Below are positions 15,168 to 30,591 of a stretch of 64,000 nt of DNA, piece by piece. This stretch comes from Lepiota brunneoincarnata (lineage: Eukaryota; Basidiomycota; Agaricomycetes; Agaricales; Agaricaceae). The translations under genes and the position numbers were made by a program. The notes under the pieces are model-generated. The model was given only the letters and a program-made list of their open reading frames with translations, was not told the DNA's origin and searched no databases. Each line of letters begins with the position of its first letter. Positions within the stretch are counted from its first letter, which is position 1. The DNA is taken from positions 1,116,001 through 1,180,000 of the forward strand of contig JAEBUN010000003.1 in the NCBI GenBank assembly GCA_023014365.1. The letters are read 5' to 3'.

Positions 15168-16026
15168 TTTTGTTTGTTGTTGTCAAGGAGCACCTTTTAC
15201 GTTGCTCTTTGTACTTGCCCTTTCCCTCCCCTCCACCTCCCTTGCTGTTTCTCGTGTACATGTGCATTTTATTCATCCGTTCTATGTACACTGGCGACGT
15301 CTCACGCCCATGCCACCGAAGTCCTCTCTTATGTTAATTTCTCTCTTGGTCCGAAACTGAAAGTTATAAACATTCCCCTTTTATTTACATTCATACATAA
15401 GCATTACAAGTCCTTTGAAGATTGTAGTGGTTCTCATTTACCTCCTCTTTCCCTGTTTGTTTTGTTATCGATCTTTTTTTTTCTTTCTGATTATTATATC
15501 GGCCCCTTTTATGCCCTCTCGAAGATTTCTCACGAAACCTCAAACACCCTTTTTTTGCCCTTAGTCTTCCCTCATTTTCGTGATATACACCTATTCAATT
15601 CGTGAGCTGTTTTGTTAGAGTTTTTCGCAACCAGGAACCTTTTATTCCCCCTCATCTGAGTTTCTGCATCGTAGCCTGATCAAGGTTTAAGCGCCTGAAG
15701 GTTTGGTCATCAACTTCGCATGACTATGTATTTCCCCGCACCCGTAGGGATAGACAATCGGTGTAGAATCCAGCGGAACGAAATGAATTTGGTATATGTA
15801 TGTGAAACAGGATAGATCTGCTGCGATGTTATAATTAATTAATTGTCCGTCAGGGCCTTATACAGTCAGCCACATTGTAAAGATGCGGAGAGGTGATACT
15901 GGTGGGGTTTACATGAGTTGCTAGTTCAGTTTAAGTCATGAAAACGTGTATTGTCGCCAAGGAAGCAGATGATTCACGCCACCCAGGACATGAGCCCCGA
16001 GAGGATGCGATGCCGATGGCCGAATA
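15168..16026. other. Convergent 3' region between the PAK kinase and TEL1
   Basis: A T/C-rich stretch at about 15180-15600 is probably 3' UTR of the kinase gene. AT-rich sequence (TTATAATTAATTAATTG, near 15830) follows. No gene is supported. Confidence 0.45.
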
Positions 16027-19000
16027 CTAGCAATGGGGAGACCAACCTAAATGTAGAACAGTACCTAAGGTCAATCCTGTGTCTTGGCGAAAACGGGCGA
16101 GGGAAACCAGTTCCAGAACGTGGACTCACCGTAAAAAATCGTGGCGAGGTTGAGGGGATCAGTCGCTTCTGCGATAAGCTCGTTCACAGTGTATTCCACA
16201 CTTAGTGACTTGTCCAGTTTGCGAGCAACAGACGAAAGCGCGCGATCGGCTTCTTCTTCCGCAGTGCCACTGCTCATGTCAATACCAATCCCACCAAACG
16301 CAAGCCAGGTCGGATCGGTGGTAGTGCTGATTGCTGTCTGCTGCGGCTGTTCTTGGACTTGTTTCACTTTGATCTCACTCATCGTCCTGTATTGCATGAA
16401 TGAGACATTAAATATGCTGGAAGCTTTTTGAAACAACAGACCATGAGTGCAAGGGGTCGTACTTGAACACCTCCAGAACGGTCATTATTACATCCGACTT
16501 ATCACGCAGCACCCGCAAGGTCTCCTCTGCACATCGTTGAAAGACTCCTTGCGTGCCGGAGGAACCCATTCCGTCCACCACATCCGCAGTCATCCGGAAA
16601 GGTACACGCTCAGGTACTGGTAAGAGCTTGCCCTGTTACGAGGTTCAGATCCTATCCTTAGGAATCAGAAGAAAATTTCTATACCTGGTCGAAAGCAATG
16701 CCCAAATCGATGTGTACGACTTCTCCAGAGCTGTTATCCAGTAGAATATTGGATATGTGTCTGTCACCGAGACCGAGGATATGGCCGACGATAGAGGTCG
16801 TAGCAACACTTCGAGTGTACTTTAGCCTCATTGCAAACCAAGTAACAGGGCTTTTGCTCTTCTCGGTGAAATAATGTCGCATGACGGGCTTGAACTTGCT
16901 GCGGATGTAATGGAAATTTTGTAGCAGCTTCTCGGGGTTGTTATCGTTTTTAAATGCGTCAAAAGCTTTTTTATGACGGTCTTTGATCTCTTCAATCTTC
17001 ATGTCCTGTGGACGGTAGCTAGAAATGATTGAACAAACAAAGAAGGGTCTAATTTTGGGATGGGCTCACATCCTGTGTGCTTTGGTCAACCATGTTGTCA
17101 AGGGGGCAGTATTGGACACGAATTCCAGCAAGCCAGCTTGACTATCTAGCGGGATGACTTTATATCCCCGTACTCTGAGTTCACGGCGTTTTGTTTGTCT
17201 GTCTCGCCGTAATACAGCATTGACCACGTCGAAGACTTGTTCCATCACGGCGTCTTGGCGCAGATCATCATTCCCTTCACCTTTGAACTATGAAGGGGGT
17301 GAGTAGTGTGAACCACCTAATGCAAACTAGAAGACGAACCAGCTGCTTGTACCTCATACCATCAACGCCTTTACAGACGGATATTTTAGGCAGGTTTTTT
17401 CCTCCAGCCGTCGAAAACTGCTTCTCGAAACCCTCAATCCATACGCAGTTCTCATAGCGCATCGTAGGATCAAGAGGAGTAGGGAAAGTAGGGACTGGCA
17501 CCCTCAGGCTGCTAATACGGCTAATAAGGAGATCACTGGGTATCAGAAGGGCGTTAAGGACGCCGTGGTGCTTGGGAATCTTTAGGGGGTACTTGGCCCA
17601 CTGCCAGCAAGCATTACATAAAATTTCGACGTCCCGGACCTTGCCCCCAACGGTTGTGTCCGAGAGTAGTCTGCCGAAAACAGTTTGTGCTGCAGAGCCA
17701 CGCTCAGTTTGAGTCGAAGGGGCTGTGATACGGTCAGGCTGCCGTCTTCCTGGTATAGCTATGTCCCGTTCAGGAAGCAAACAGTAGAGCTGGTACAGAC
17801 TGTGAAAGGGATGCTCTTGACACATGCGCAACACCGCCTTCTGTAGATTTTCCTGGCTCCTTAGTAGCTCTCCAGTTGGTGATGATAACCTAGCAGTGAG
17901 TTGGTGCTAGACGCCCAGTATCTGTCAGCTGAAGCCAAATTCCTTTTCCTGAGTACGCACTGCAAGGAACACCATCTTACGCGATGGAATACGTGTCAGT
18001 GCTTCCTCGATCGTATCCTGGAAGTCACCTTCGTTCTCGAAATTTGCGAACCACAGCGAGCAGAATCGTATTGGTGCATCGTCGTCATAGATATCTGCGA
18101 TCTGCAACGACCTCGCGTACATCCCCAGTGCCTGTTCCAAAAACCTATCACGTGCAGCATTATGTCTGTTGAACTGTTCGCTGTCTTCTTGTAGGAGCTT
18201 CTTAGCCGTGGTTTGTGCGAGTTGAAGGTTATGTCTGCGGTCGCTGCTGGCGGAAGCCAACTCCCTGTCCCTGTGGTGTATTTCTTGCCTCTTCCTGTCC
18301 ACGTAAACCTTCCACCGAATCGCGTCCGGAGACTTGAGGATTGCATGGTACTGTTGTTCAGCGAAGAGAGCACAGTCATGATAAACCGTCGCACGGCTTC
18401 TCGACGATTCAGGATCACCCAGGGCAATCGAGTCCAATTCGTCAATTGCCCGTTTGAGATAACACTCCCAGATAGCGGTTGGTTTTTCCAAGCAAGCCGT
18501 CGCTATCCAGGACCCCTGAACTGTGATTAAGTGGAAGCGATGTCGATACCCTGCAACGACTCACCAGTCTGGCCAAGAGGAGGGCGCGATGTGTGGTGTT
18601 TGTGATGCCGTTCTCCTTTCCATGGTCTGACTGATGGATTATTTTCTGGAGGTACTGTATAGCCGCTTTTTGCTCTCTCTGGTCCCACAGAACACTGGAA
18701 AACTCTTCGGTAGTCTCAACCGAGGGTTGTTCTAGTTTTTGCGCGCGCATTACTGAATTTAGCGCGATCTGAACATGATTCGTCTCTCTCGCAGCTTGCG
18801 AAAGGCGAAGGAGGCACCTTCTCTCCAACTCCCTGAGTCTCTCCGCAAGTGGTGTAACCATATTTCCAATTTGTTGGCGTTCTTCTTTCTGCCTCACCGA
18901 ACGGAGGAGTGAGATACGGGTCGCCATTATGGCCTCTAGATCAGTAAACCTTATAAAGTTATGAGACCCCGGCGAAGTTGACGAAACTGAATACTCACTC

Positions 19001-22000
19001 GAAACGTTGGTCTATTTCAAAGAGATTAAGACACTGGGTGACTTCTAACGCTCGGTTTTCTAGGCAACTTTGGACAACATCCTTCCAGTCCTTGACTTGC
19101 TTAAGACACATAATCTCTTGAACAATTTCTTTCATCTCAGCCATGTTCTCTGAGCCCAAAGCTCTGAGTCGTTCCATCGTTTGTGAAAAGCCCTTCTGAA
19201 TAATCGAAAAGCCAGTGTGAGGGCTTCGTTCCCGATACAACGCCCGGAGGGAGAAGTATAGTGATGCACCCGACGAGACTTCTTTGCGCTCCGGCAAATC
19301 CCAAGTTTCCGTTCGCCAGCCCAGCCTGTAGTCCAAGGCAGAGGAGCTTGTAGATGGTGAAGAGCTGAGAGCACTCATCACAAGATGGTTGAATCCGAAT
19401 GAACTGAAGGCTTGAAGAAGGCCGTCCGAACCTGTGGTATTGGTGGGTTCAGCCTCGACAGCTGCTCCATGGAATTCCAGAGCCTTCCCCCACTGCTTCT
19501 CATGGTGAAACCTTCGGACAAGGAACTGGTTTAGGTCATCGGTCTGAATGCCGTAGAACCCGTCTGGTTCATCGATATGAGAATAGATCTCATAGAGGAG
19601 CTGTTCGGGTGATATCAAATCTTGTGAATGCAGCATCGGGCAATCCCTGTTGAGTTCTAGGAAGAGAAGGGCGGTGGTATAAGCACCGCAGGAAACTGCA
19701 TTCCTTGCGAGTAACATGTAGTCCAGATCGAGCCACTTGTTATAGGACAACGCATCGTCTTTATGAGGGATAAATTGACGAAGGTAGAGTACGATATCAA
19801 TAATGGATTGTCTGCAGGCCATATTCGTGTGATCAGAGGCCAGAATAGAGGCGAAGTAATCTGTTAAGAGCCGGCGGAACTCCTTGGACATGTATTTCCC
19901 ATTCTTGATTTCTGTTTGTAACACCGCATGGACCAGAACAGGGAGTAATTCCGCAGCAAATTCCGATGAAGAGTGGAGAATAGGGGACAGTTGTGCGAAG
20001 AACATGTCATATTCGGCTAAGCAGTTGGTCAGTTGGCCACTGAACAAGGATACCCATTGATCGAAGTTGGCCGTAGATTCTGTGAGGATATCCGATGCTA
20101 ACACTTCGGCAAGTTTGCATGGTGGCCGCGGCCGTGCTCGTCTTGGAAACGCCCGGAGATATTGCAGTTCATTATTGTAATCACTTGATCCACTAGGAAC
20201 TTGAACATTATCCAACACAGTCATGACCCGTCGAAGAGTTTCATAAGCTGAATATACATGGTGTGTCGTGTGATTGTCAAGGAGTTGGAGTAGAGACTGA
20301 ATAATGATTTCGCGCGCTAGACTCAAGTCATTAGGAATGACTCGTCGTCCAAGGAGACGTCGATAACGATGGAATATGGAGTTGTTGGACTGATACTCTC
20401 CGCCAATACCACCGATGTCGCCGTGATTCTGAATCAGGAGGGACGCAAAAGCATCAATATCTTCTTGCTGCAACTCGGTTGAGGATGGAATGCAGCCCTT
20501 CAGGCGCCAGAAGTCGACTTTGGAGAATTGAGACTGAAGGTAGTTACCCTGCGTCGCATGATCCCGGAGACGTCGAACTAACCGAAACTTGTTATAGGTC
20601 ATCCGGCTGTCATTGAGAAGGGCCGACAGTGCATCTGGGGATTGCTCTTTGGCAACTCTTGCCAGTTCGGGGGTGGGGGAGTACGGCCAAGTTGGTAACG
20701 CACACATCACTTGGGGGCCAACCCCAGTCCTCGATAGGATGAGGGCTTGCCTATCCACCCAGCCCATCAATGAAGTTCCTAGATCCTGAAAATCGACGTA
20801 TCGGGATCGAGCATAATCATGAGCGATGGTACAAATGCGAGTGATGATGTTCGAGAATGACGATTCCTTGATCTTCATCTTGCGGTATAAGCGGAATGCC
20901 CACTCGAGCATTGACTGCGCCGCGTGAGCCAAGTCGTATTCTGCTAATAGAGTGGTAGACCCCTGTACCAAAGTATGAAGTAGGGTTGCATCATCGAAGT
21001 TCTCGTGACGGAGTGCAATCCATACTGCAAGTGCGTTTAGCAGGCGCAGCTGTTCATTCACAACGGGAGAACGCCTAGTAGCGGCAAAGAGACTGTGAAG
21101 GATATGATACGTTGCAGCTTTGGTCGAGGCCGCAGACGATTTCGTGGAGAGCCAAGAAAGCGTACGAAGAACGACTCCGGTGTTAAATGCCGGAAGATTA
21201 GGTTCGTGGAGTTCGCACCGGTCCCTAAGGCGATATTTCACGAGCTCTGAGAAGTTCTGGGCAGAAGCCGGACTGCATTGGGCTTGTAGAGTTTGTTGTA
21301 TGGCTCCTGCAGGCGAGATCACTTGATCAGAGAGGGAGCGGACAATGGCCATTGCGATCCCATCAATGTTGTGCTGGTAATCCTCATCAAAATTACAGCT
21401 ATAGGACACGCCTCTTAGAAAAACTTCTAGCTGACCGACGTCGGTATCTGGGTGGGTCTGGAACCAATGGGCCGATGAGGAACCAATTATATCACCAAAG
21501 CATTCAGTGAAGATATCCTGGGGTGAGACTCCGACCAGATTGCAATGGGCTTCGAAACGAGGGCCATTCTCGCTTGCAATGTAGGTGGGAGCAAATGCAG
21601 ACAACGTAAATGCTGCTGATTGCTTTCTGTCTTCAAAGCCAATCAAGTGTGGAGGGATACGGGCTATATCACCCTCAACCGACTTGATCATTGAGAAACC
21701 CATTTGTGAGGCGTAGGCTTCGAATAACGAGGATAAATCCAAGCCTAGGCGTTGGGACACAGTGGTCAAGACGATTTCGATGTGTGTGGAGTATTGATTG
21801 GCGTAGAAACAAGTTTCCATCAAATGCCAATAGGGCCCACGTCGTACCGCAGAACTGGCAACTATGATGTTGCCCAGGGCTAGGAATCGCGAAAGCATTT
21901 GCTCGTATCTATACAAGGAACCTTTAACATCTGAGCAGAGAGACCTCACGAAAGGCAACTTACTGATGAACCTCAACTTGATTGAAATACTTTTGAATCG

Positions 22001-25000
22001 TCATATATAACGTTGAGGGGTAGATCTCCAGCTGCTCGACCGCGTGAAATAGCCTAGCGTTGAGAACTGCCACACGAAAACCGCACCCGGATGTCCCTGT
22101 CCTGGTTCAATGTTTCGAGGGGTAACAGGGAGAGAATGTCATCTGAAGGATCGCTGTTGTCTGGCGGTGAAAAGGATTGCAGTAAGAGGGGTTGTCGGAG
22201 AATTACATTGTCTATAAATCGGACAAAGGAATCCCGAACGGTTCTATACTTGACTTTTCCCTTCCGGTGTCTTGTAAGCAGCCAGCTAGGCAGGCCCCCG
22301 ACCTGCTCCCGGGTTTCCGCACTGATTAACCACGTTTCGAAGATTGCATGGAGGAGCTGCGCGGCAATCTGTTGCATCCGCTCGCTCTGTCCGTGTTCGT
22401 ACGAAAGGAACAATTCTTCCAGGGTATCTAAGTAACGCTGGAAGTGATTGGCGAGGTTGAAAGTTCTACGTCCTGTCTCGTTCAAAAGGAGAGAGAAACC
22501 AAACAGAAAACTGTCCGCATGATCCAGGCCACAACCAAGGATGGTATCAAGAATTTCGGAGTCTTTCGTAGGTTCCCCCGACAAGGAGCGAAGAAGGGGA
22601 CCGGTGGCCACAAAACGCATGCAGAGCTCCATGATACGGTGAACATAGATGTTATCACCGAGGGTGCTCTCCTTCCCAGGACTATTCTGAGAGGTCATGG
22701 TTCTGATTGGTTCAAATCCATCGCGTTCATCATGGTCGATGTCCGCAGCCCCCGTCGTCTTCGTGCTGTGACCGTTGATCATGCTGCAAAATAACCGACG
22801 AAGGACATCAATGAGACCTTGGAGGCAGTCTTGGGCCTAGAGTATTTCAGCTTGGGGTTGAACCACCTAATTATGAGCACTTACATCTGATAGTTGCCAA
22901 ATAATACGGAGTAAATTTGTTCTCCAGGCTTTCAATGGCTTCGATGAACCCTCGACGTCGCCCACAAGCTCGTAGAAGAGGTGTTTTTTGATTCCTGAGC
23001 TCGTTCCCGCAGGCAGAATAGTCTCCCACTTGGAACCCATCGAATCCTCATCGTCTTCCATTAAAACAAGGGGCTCTAAGGCACACATGACGGTCGCCTT
23101 TTCAACAGCGTTCCAGAACGAACCGTGAATAAGAGGAACAATGATAGAGATCAGTTTGGTTGCCCCTTGCACGAGATGTCGGTTCGCAGTGATCCCGTTG
23201 TACACCAGGAGTGACTCGAACACCAAAGATATGAGAGCGTATTCTAATGAATGGCGCGCCACCTCTGCGGTTATGTTTGCGCGATTCCCCGTGACGTTCT
23301 CCCATTCGATGATGAGCACCTCGATGTTGCGGAGGAGGGACGCGGAGATTTTGCGTTCACGTGCTTGTGGCGGGGATAAATGTGCGGCGCTGACCCCAAG
23401 ATTGATCTCCATGGCAGGAGGAGTAGAGGTGCTGTCCGAGACTTTTTGTCGATCAAATGAAGGCAATTTGGCAAATAAGAGGAAGTCCTGGATGCTTTTC
23501 TCTGAGCTTTCCCTCTCGATAGCCGTGGCTACAGGGCAGGAAGGCAGAGGCACTCGCGAAACCAGGTAACTCCTCCGCCCCAACCCACAGGCTGCTTCCA
23601 ACAGTACGATGCCGTCTTGTAAGAGTTGGGGCATCAATACTCCCTTGGTAATTCCCGCTACCTTCCAGTGATCAATCATCCAGCTAATCACCTTGTCTTC
23701 GAGATGTATGCGGTATAAACGCACGTCCTGGCTGGCAAGGCCAATGCATTGGGAGAGGAAGTTGCAGACGGAATCGTAGGGATAAGAAGGGCCTTGTACT
23801 TCAAGGTCCGCGCCGAGTGTTTCAATCTCTGAGAGGATTCGATATGATGGAAGGGAAATGGAAAGATTTCCACTCGTCTGAAGTATGAGAGCATATGCAG
23901 CATGACATGCCGCACGGCATGTGTTGGGGATATTAACGCGTCGTATCGAATGCGTCCACATGGAATCCCAGATGCCGATTTCATAACCCACTTGTGATTG
24001 AGATTGGGAAGGTGATGTAGAGAGGCCTTTTGCTTTGGCCAGAAACCGTTCCGCATAAGCGACTGCCGCGATGTTCAAAAAGCTCCAAGACTGAACGACT
24101 GGGTCTTCCGATGCAACTAATTGAAGTAAAAACTCTGCGATATAGAGTTTGAGTGAATGATGTAGAGAAGACCAGTGACGATCGATGATAAAGAGGAGAA
24201 CTTGGAGGTTATACACCCGAGCGTGAGATGAAGATCCTGTTTGAATCCCATTGAGGACAGATGAGATGCCATTGTCTACCTTGCGCTTCTTTTCGTTCCG
24301 AAGGGGTATTGGTGTGGAGCTGCTATTCATTGACTCCGACAACTGATAAAGCTACGGAAGCCTCGTGAAAAAAGAACCGAATACAGGTAGAGCAAGAGCA
24401 AATACCATCATAGCACAATCGGCTTGCATTTCTAAAACCGCCCAAGAAACTGCTTGTCCGACATCAAAATTCCACCCAGGACGAAACGTATGTGCAATAA
24501 AAGGCTCATTAGTCCCATATCCTGTCACTTTCTCGCTAACTTCGAGCCGTAAAGAATCCAGGAAAAGTCCTTCGATACCTCGACGATGGTCCGCCTCTCC
24601 TTCAAGCGTACTGTACAGCTTCCACAGCGCGTCTGCTTGATCATAGGGACCTCGCACGGTCTTCAGACCAAAATTAGCCGTGATATAGGGCAGCAAGCAG
24701 CGAATGACCACGACGAGGTACTCCTTTATTCTCTTGTCCTTGGTCCCCCACAAACCAATGAAGTTGTCCCAGGTATTGCGAGTGAATTTTTGAACAGAAT
24801 GGACTTGGTTCAATGCCAAATGATCAAGGGTGGCTGTAACTGCGAGCAGGTAGTCGTGAAGCAGAGAAGAGTCGGCGGGATACAAAATCAGAAAGCGCTC
24901 CAAACGTAAAAGGATGGCATTGGGGAGATAAGAATAGTTGGGCGAGAGGATTGGTGAACCGGAAAAGCTCAGTAGAATGGAAAGTATGGACGCAAACTCG

Positions 25001-25776
25001 ACTTGCTCGAGGGACACCGAGATCTGCCGAATAGTCCTGGAACCTCTGGAGTTAAGCTTCAGTTTCGAGCTCGATGGCTGTTGCGTTGCCGAAACCTCTC
25101 GCGTCCCTCGTTTTCTTTTTCCGGAAACGGTGAATAGATGTTTATCGCCATCGCCATCGCCATCGCCATCGTCTTCCTCGTCCTTCGCATCCACGAACGA
25201 TTCATCATCAGATCGAGCTTCTGGATCCGCATCCCCGTCCAGCCCCGCTCCCAGTGAATCTCCCAAAACAACATTGAATCCCAATGCCACGAGCGCCACC
25301 CAATCTTCATCACCGAGGTGCTCCAGATGTGGCCTGAAACTGAACAAGCATCTCAACGCCTTGGCATAATCCAAAATAACCGGAGTCAAGAGTTCGCCCT
25401 TGAGCACCATCCCCCCCGTCAAATGATGAAACACCTCTTGCACCACCATCTTGTTGAAAAACCTGACCGCCCTTTCAATCAACCAGCGAACGGTGCTCGC
25501 GGCATCCGTCAGTCGTTTCACCACAGTGGGTTTCGGTTGATTCCCTTTGGCCAGCGACTTGGCATACTCCTGCTTCTCCATACGGACCATCGTGAACAGG
25601 GCATTGAAAACAGATGTCCAATTCCTACAATCGACCTTGCCATTGTCGTCCCGAAGGTGGAAGCTTTTTACAACAGAGTCTTTCGCAAAAGCAGTACGGA
25701 TTCCAGCCAGAGCCTCTTGTCGTTCAGTCACCTTGGCACTTTGCAGATTCTTGAGAACTTTACCGAGGCTGGACAT
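16027..25776 (-). CDS. TEL1: Serine/threonine kinase Tel1 (ATM orthologue)
   Basis: A PI3K-like kinase that senses double-strand breaks with MRX/MRN and maintains telomeres in the nucleus. It is the largest gene here, roughly 2,900 residues over many exons. The N-terminus [20 protein letters not shown] (ATG 25776) followed by ALAGIRTAF is the Tel1/ATM N-terminal (TAN) motif. A long helical-repeat region follows, with one uninterrupted frame at 21976-18995, then FAT sequences. The kinase catalytic loop [13 protein letters not shown] and the metal-binding [10 protein letters not shown] lie near 16690-16790. The FATC tail reads [20 protein letters not shown] and, after an intron, GWSPHC-stop at 16027. 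The catalytic Asp, His and Asn are intact. An acidic Asp-Gly repeat sits near 25150. Exon borders in the helical region were not all resolved. Confidence 0.92.
25144..25170 (-). repeat. ATCGCC hexanucleotide microsatellite inside TEL1
   Basis: Four and a half tandem copies of ATCGCC on the plus strand. Read on the coding strand they encode alternating Asp and Gly within an acidic low-complexity loop of Tel1. Copy-number change stays in frame. Confidence 0.8.
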
Positions 25777-26507
25777 CGGGTCGGGGTTACAACAAAGGTA
25801 ATAAACGCCTGATCGCGATGTTCGAGTTAACTTGGTGCTGTTGAATCACACAGACACACCCACCGAGTGAAAAGCTGTGTCGTTTCAGCACTTCTATTTT
25901 CCCTCGACTTTCCAAAATTGGATTCCCGTTTCCTTAGGTTCAAAATCTTGCTCAGTTATCTTTCTCTACACCTCGCATTGGCGTGCACGGCCGGGTAGTA
26001 TAATGAACCTGCGGAGCAACGCCCAAAGGGGGTGTTTGCCATCCACGGACGCGTTCTTTGGCCATATTTGCCATCGCTTCCATCACTCCACTCAAAAGCA
26101 AATTTTAACCTTTTCTTCGCCGTACTACAACCCTATCTTGCAACGCATCGTATCAATCCACTTCTTTTGCTGCCTTTTCTCGTTACTCGTTAGAATGTAT
26201 AGAGGCATCTGTGCTGGCCTACTTCTGCCCGAGCAGCGAAAGTTGCATGCTGTAATCGGTTCTGGTGAGGGCCAATAGTGATGAACTCGACCTGTCTAAT
26301 CAACATGTCGATGGGCGGTATTGAGAAAGCTGATTTCCACCCTAGTGGATCTTACGCTGGTTGTTGGCCGTCCTACACACTAATATATTAAATGCCTCCT
26401 TACCTTTGTTGATCACACCGAGGTCGAATAGATTACTCAAGGAAATGCTATACATATTCTAAGACTTAAGGCTGGTAATCGTTGAATAGCGGTAAGTATA
26501 TTGGCGA
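25777..26507. other. Intergenic, upstream of TEL1 and downstream of CBS
   Basis: Short open frames at about 25877-26278 have no motif and overlap the expected TEL1 promoter. No gene is supported. Confidence 0.45.
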
Positions 26508-28118
<1,611 letters not shown>

Positions 28119-29722
28119 ATATGTGATGCAGGATATGCAAGAGACAGGAATGGAGAGTAAGAATAATGGCACAAAGCCAGAGACAGATGCTTATGTATGC
28201 CTTTCCCGCTCGGATACCCCTAACGCTCATTTCTGTTGGGCACCAACCCCGACCGAGCGGATCATCGGCGAGGCCAGCATGTGTCTGCTACGATATGTAC
28301 TCACGCAGAGATCCCGCCATTTGTCGAGGCGCAAGGGACTATATGCAATCATCCAAGTTTTTTTTCCCCCCCGTGGAGCTATGCTTATTCAAGCGTCCCG
28401 ATCTGTATCGCCGATGGAACCACTTGCTTGGTAGGCTATGGTCAACATGAGGTCTATCACTGCGGTTTTGAAGCTCCTACTTAGCGTTAGAGACACGTCA
28501 GAACGAAAGTAAAAATGCTAGAAGTCATAACTTAGGAGGCAAGCTGTGGCGTCATGGTGCCATAACCCTTAGTCCCAGCGAGTAATTCAACTGAAACGGG
28601 TTTGTATCACACGCCTCGTTAACCCCGTCGATTAGGGGGAAACATCAATGCTCCAGTTGCGCTGATACATACTTATTGCTCGGATCATTGCGAAACATGG
28701 GGACAGGAGGACCGTATAGCCGAAGGAATTGAAGCTCACAAACCAATGCTTCGCACATCAAGACATCAGTATCAACAGAAGCACCGAAGCCGAACGCTGA
28801 TTAATTAGATAGCACATGATGATTCTGTGTCCCAAGCTCACTGAGCGTTGCCTTTGCTGTATACGATGGTGGACCAAATAATCATCGATCACTTTCCTCT
28901 GCCCTGCACCGCCGTTGTTGTTTTTTGTTTGTACGAACAGTTTGCAACCAGCGGCTATCTAATCGGTAAAAAGTATTTGACGACAACGCAAATCACCATC
29001 ATTTCAACTCAATTCTTCTTCAGTATCTCGACATGTAGAGGCCATGGCCTTCCCATCCACGACATCAACTCCGTGTGATCTTTGTACGGGTTATCTGTAT
29101 TGGGATGAATCAAGACGCTGTATGATTGAAAGGAGTCGGTTAGCATCAGAATCGACCTTGGGAAAAAAAAAAACGGAAGAGAGGCATGAAAATAGATGAA
29201 ACTTCAGGGCTCGGAACAGTCGCCAGCTATTTGCGAAATCCGGCTGTGGCAGCCGTTGGCACAGGGCGGGTGTCCGGGAAATGGGCGCGCGACAGAAATC
29301 GAGTTGCGCCAAGGGGCCACCCCCGACGCTTCCTTCCCTCCCATCATTAACGTCCATCAAAAGCTCACCCTCCGTAACTACTGTGTCCTGTGACAGAGTG
29401 GGACACCTGCATCAAAAGCAGAAGCCTGGGTCCCCCAGCTGCATGACGCGATGACAAAGGTCGCAACAGTGCTGGGAAAGATCAACAAGCCCCATATGCT
29501 TGGGTGAATTGTATCCGAAGCAAACATGGTGCACTACGGCGTAGCGTGGCGCACGAGGTGTCCCGCATGGACGAAGACATATGTGGGTGGTGACAACTGA
29601 GCCAATCCGCTAGAACATTCTTGCAGCATAATCATATTTGGTATATGGTTATGCTTTCGAGTTCGAGGGTCCTGGTTTCCAGCCTTGGCTGTAAGGGTGG
29701 ATGCGTGTTTATTATGTTGCCA
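28119..29722. other. Gene-poor interval upstream of CBS
   Basis: About 1.6 kb. Open frames on both strands are short, lack motifs and overlap one another. A-runs occur near 29162-29173. The right end probably carries 3' sequences of the DOPA-dioxygenase-like gene. No gene is supported. Confidence 0.4.
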
Positions 29723-30591
29723 TCAGGACGCAGGTGGGTGCATCATAGATCGTGTACGGGAGCATCTTGAGTACTGAATGGAGTTGTGGTTGCGCTCAGG
29801 AACAAACTGGGTTCTGTAGCGGTTCCGAGGGCGGACTGGCTTTTGGCCCTCGGGATACTCCTGATTTAGGAGTAGGGCTGGTTGCCCTTCAGTGAGGGAA
29901 AGTCTAATGATATCCGGAGTCAGGTAGAAACCTCTGGTAATAGACATTGCCAGCATGGCTGGGCCCTTCCAGAGGTCGACCCGATGGAAAAAGAGCTGAT
30001 GGAAAACGAGTAACTTACGAGCAAGGACCACGGTTAACGGTTAGCCAGGAAAAGAGTGCACCGGTCTGGTGAGGAGTGAAGGTGTTGACCTCGAACATGG
30101 CTGTGGGGTGAGGACCTGGGGAAGTAGTGAAAAATAAGAAAAGTAAAGGTGCACTGATGCTCACCAACTGGTTTATCCCAGAACCTGTATATACGGAGCT
30201 AAAAGGGAGGGCATGAATTGGCAGGCGAGATCATTGGCAAAGCAAAGGCAGCCCTATAAGCGTACCTCGGGAAACTCCCGCCTGATTCTCTCGTGTAAAT
30301 CTCTCGCATACTTCATCTCGGATTCGACCATTGACATGTAGTATACTAAAATGATACAAATAGGAGAAATCACAGAGTTGCCACCTACGTTTGAAGGGCA
30401 AACGTCAACTTACTGTGAAAGTCAAAGCCATTATTGGACGAATCAATTGGTTTCGGGAATTCGTGATAAGATGATGACTGGGGTCCAGGGGGGTTGTAAA
30501 GAGACTTTCCATCAGGATTAAAGGTGGTTGGGAGAGGCGGTGCGTCTCCGCAGTCTTTGAGAGGAGACTCCCATGGGTGAGTGGAGGCCAT
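29723..30591 (-). CDS. DOPA 4,5-dioxygenase-like protein with divergent or damaged C-terminus
   Basis: Members open the DOPA ring on the way to betalain-type pigments, or act on related catechols. The start is ATG 30591 (MASTHPWESPLKDCGDAPPL). Spliced exons give GFDFHIYYMSMVESEMKYA (His in the FxFHxY metal-site motif), RDLHERIRREFPE, LRIYRFWDKPVGPHPTAMFE, VNTFTPHQTGALFSW and LTVNRGPCS. That core matches the family well. The family normally continues with a V-L-x-H-P motif and R-D-H, but neither was found downstream. The open frame to the stop at 29723 (GFYLTPDIIRLSLTEG, then RPRNRYRTQFVPERN) looks unrelated. Either the gene is truncated, the last exon was missed, or an indel hides it. The end coordinate is tentative. 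Confidence 0.6.

Noticed and set aside
22091..22794. Plus-strand open frames opposite TEL1
   Set aside because: They are shadows of TEL1 exons: same length, no motifs, and the minus strand has clear Tel1 blocks.
25877..26278. 133-codon open frame upstream of TEL1
   Set aside because: It starts without an ATG context, has low-complexity Phe/Ser sequence and lies in a promoter position.
28166..28484. Several overlapping plus-strand open frames upstream of CBS
   Set aside because: All three frames are open without a motif, which is typical of chance, and they lie opposite the CBS promoter.
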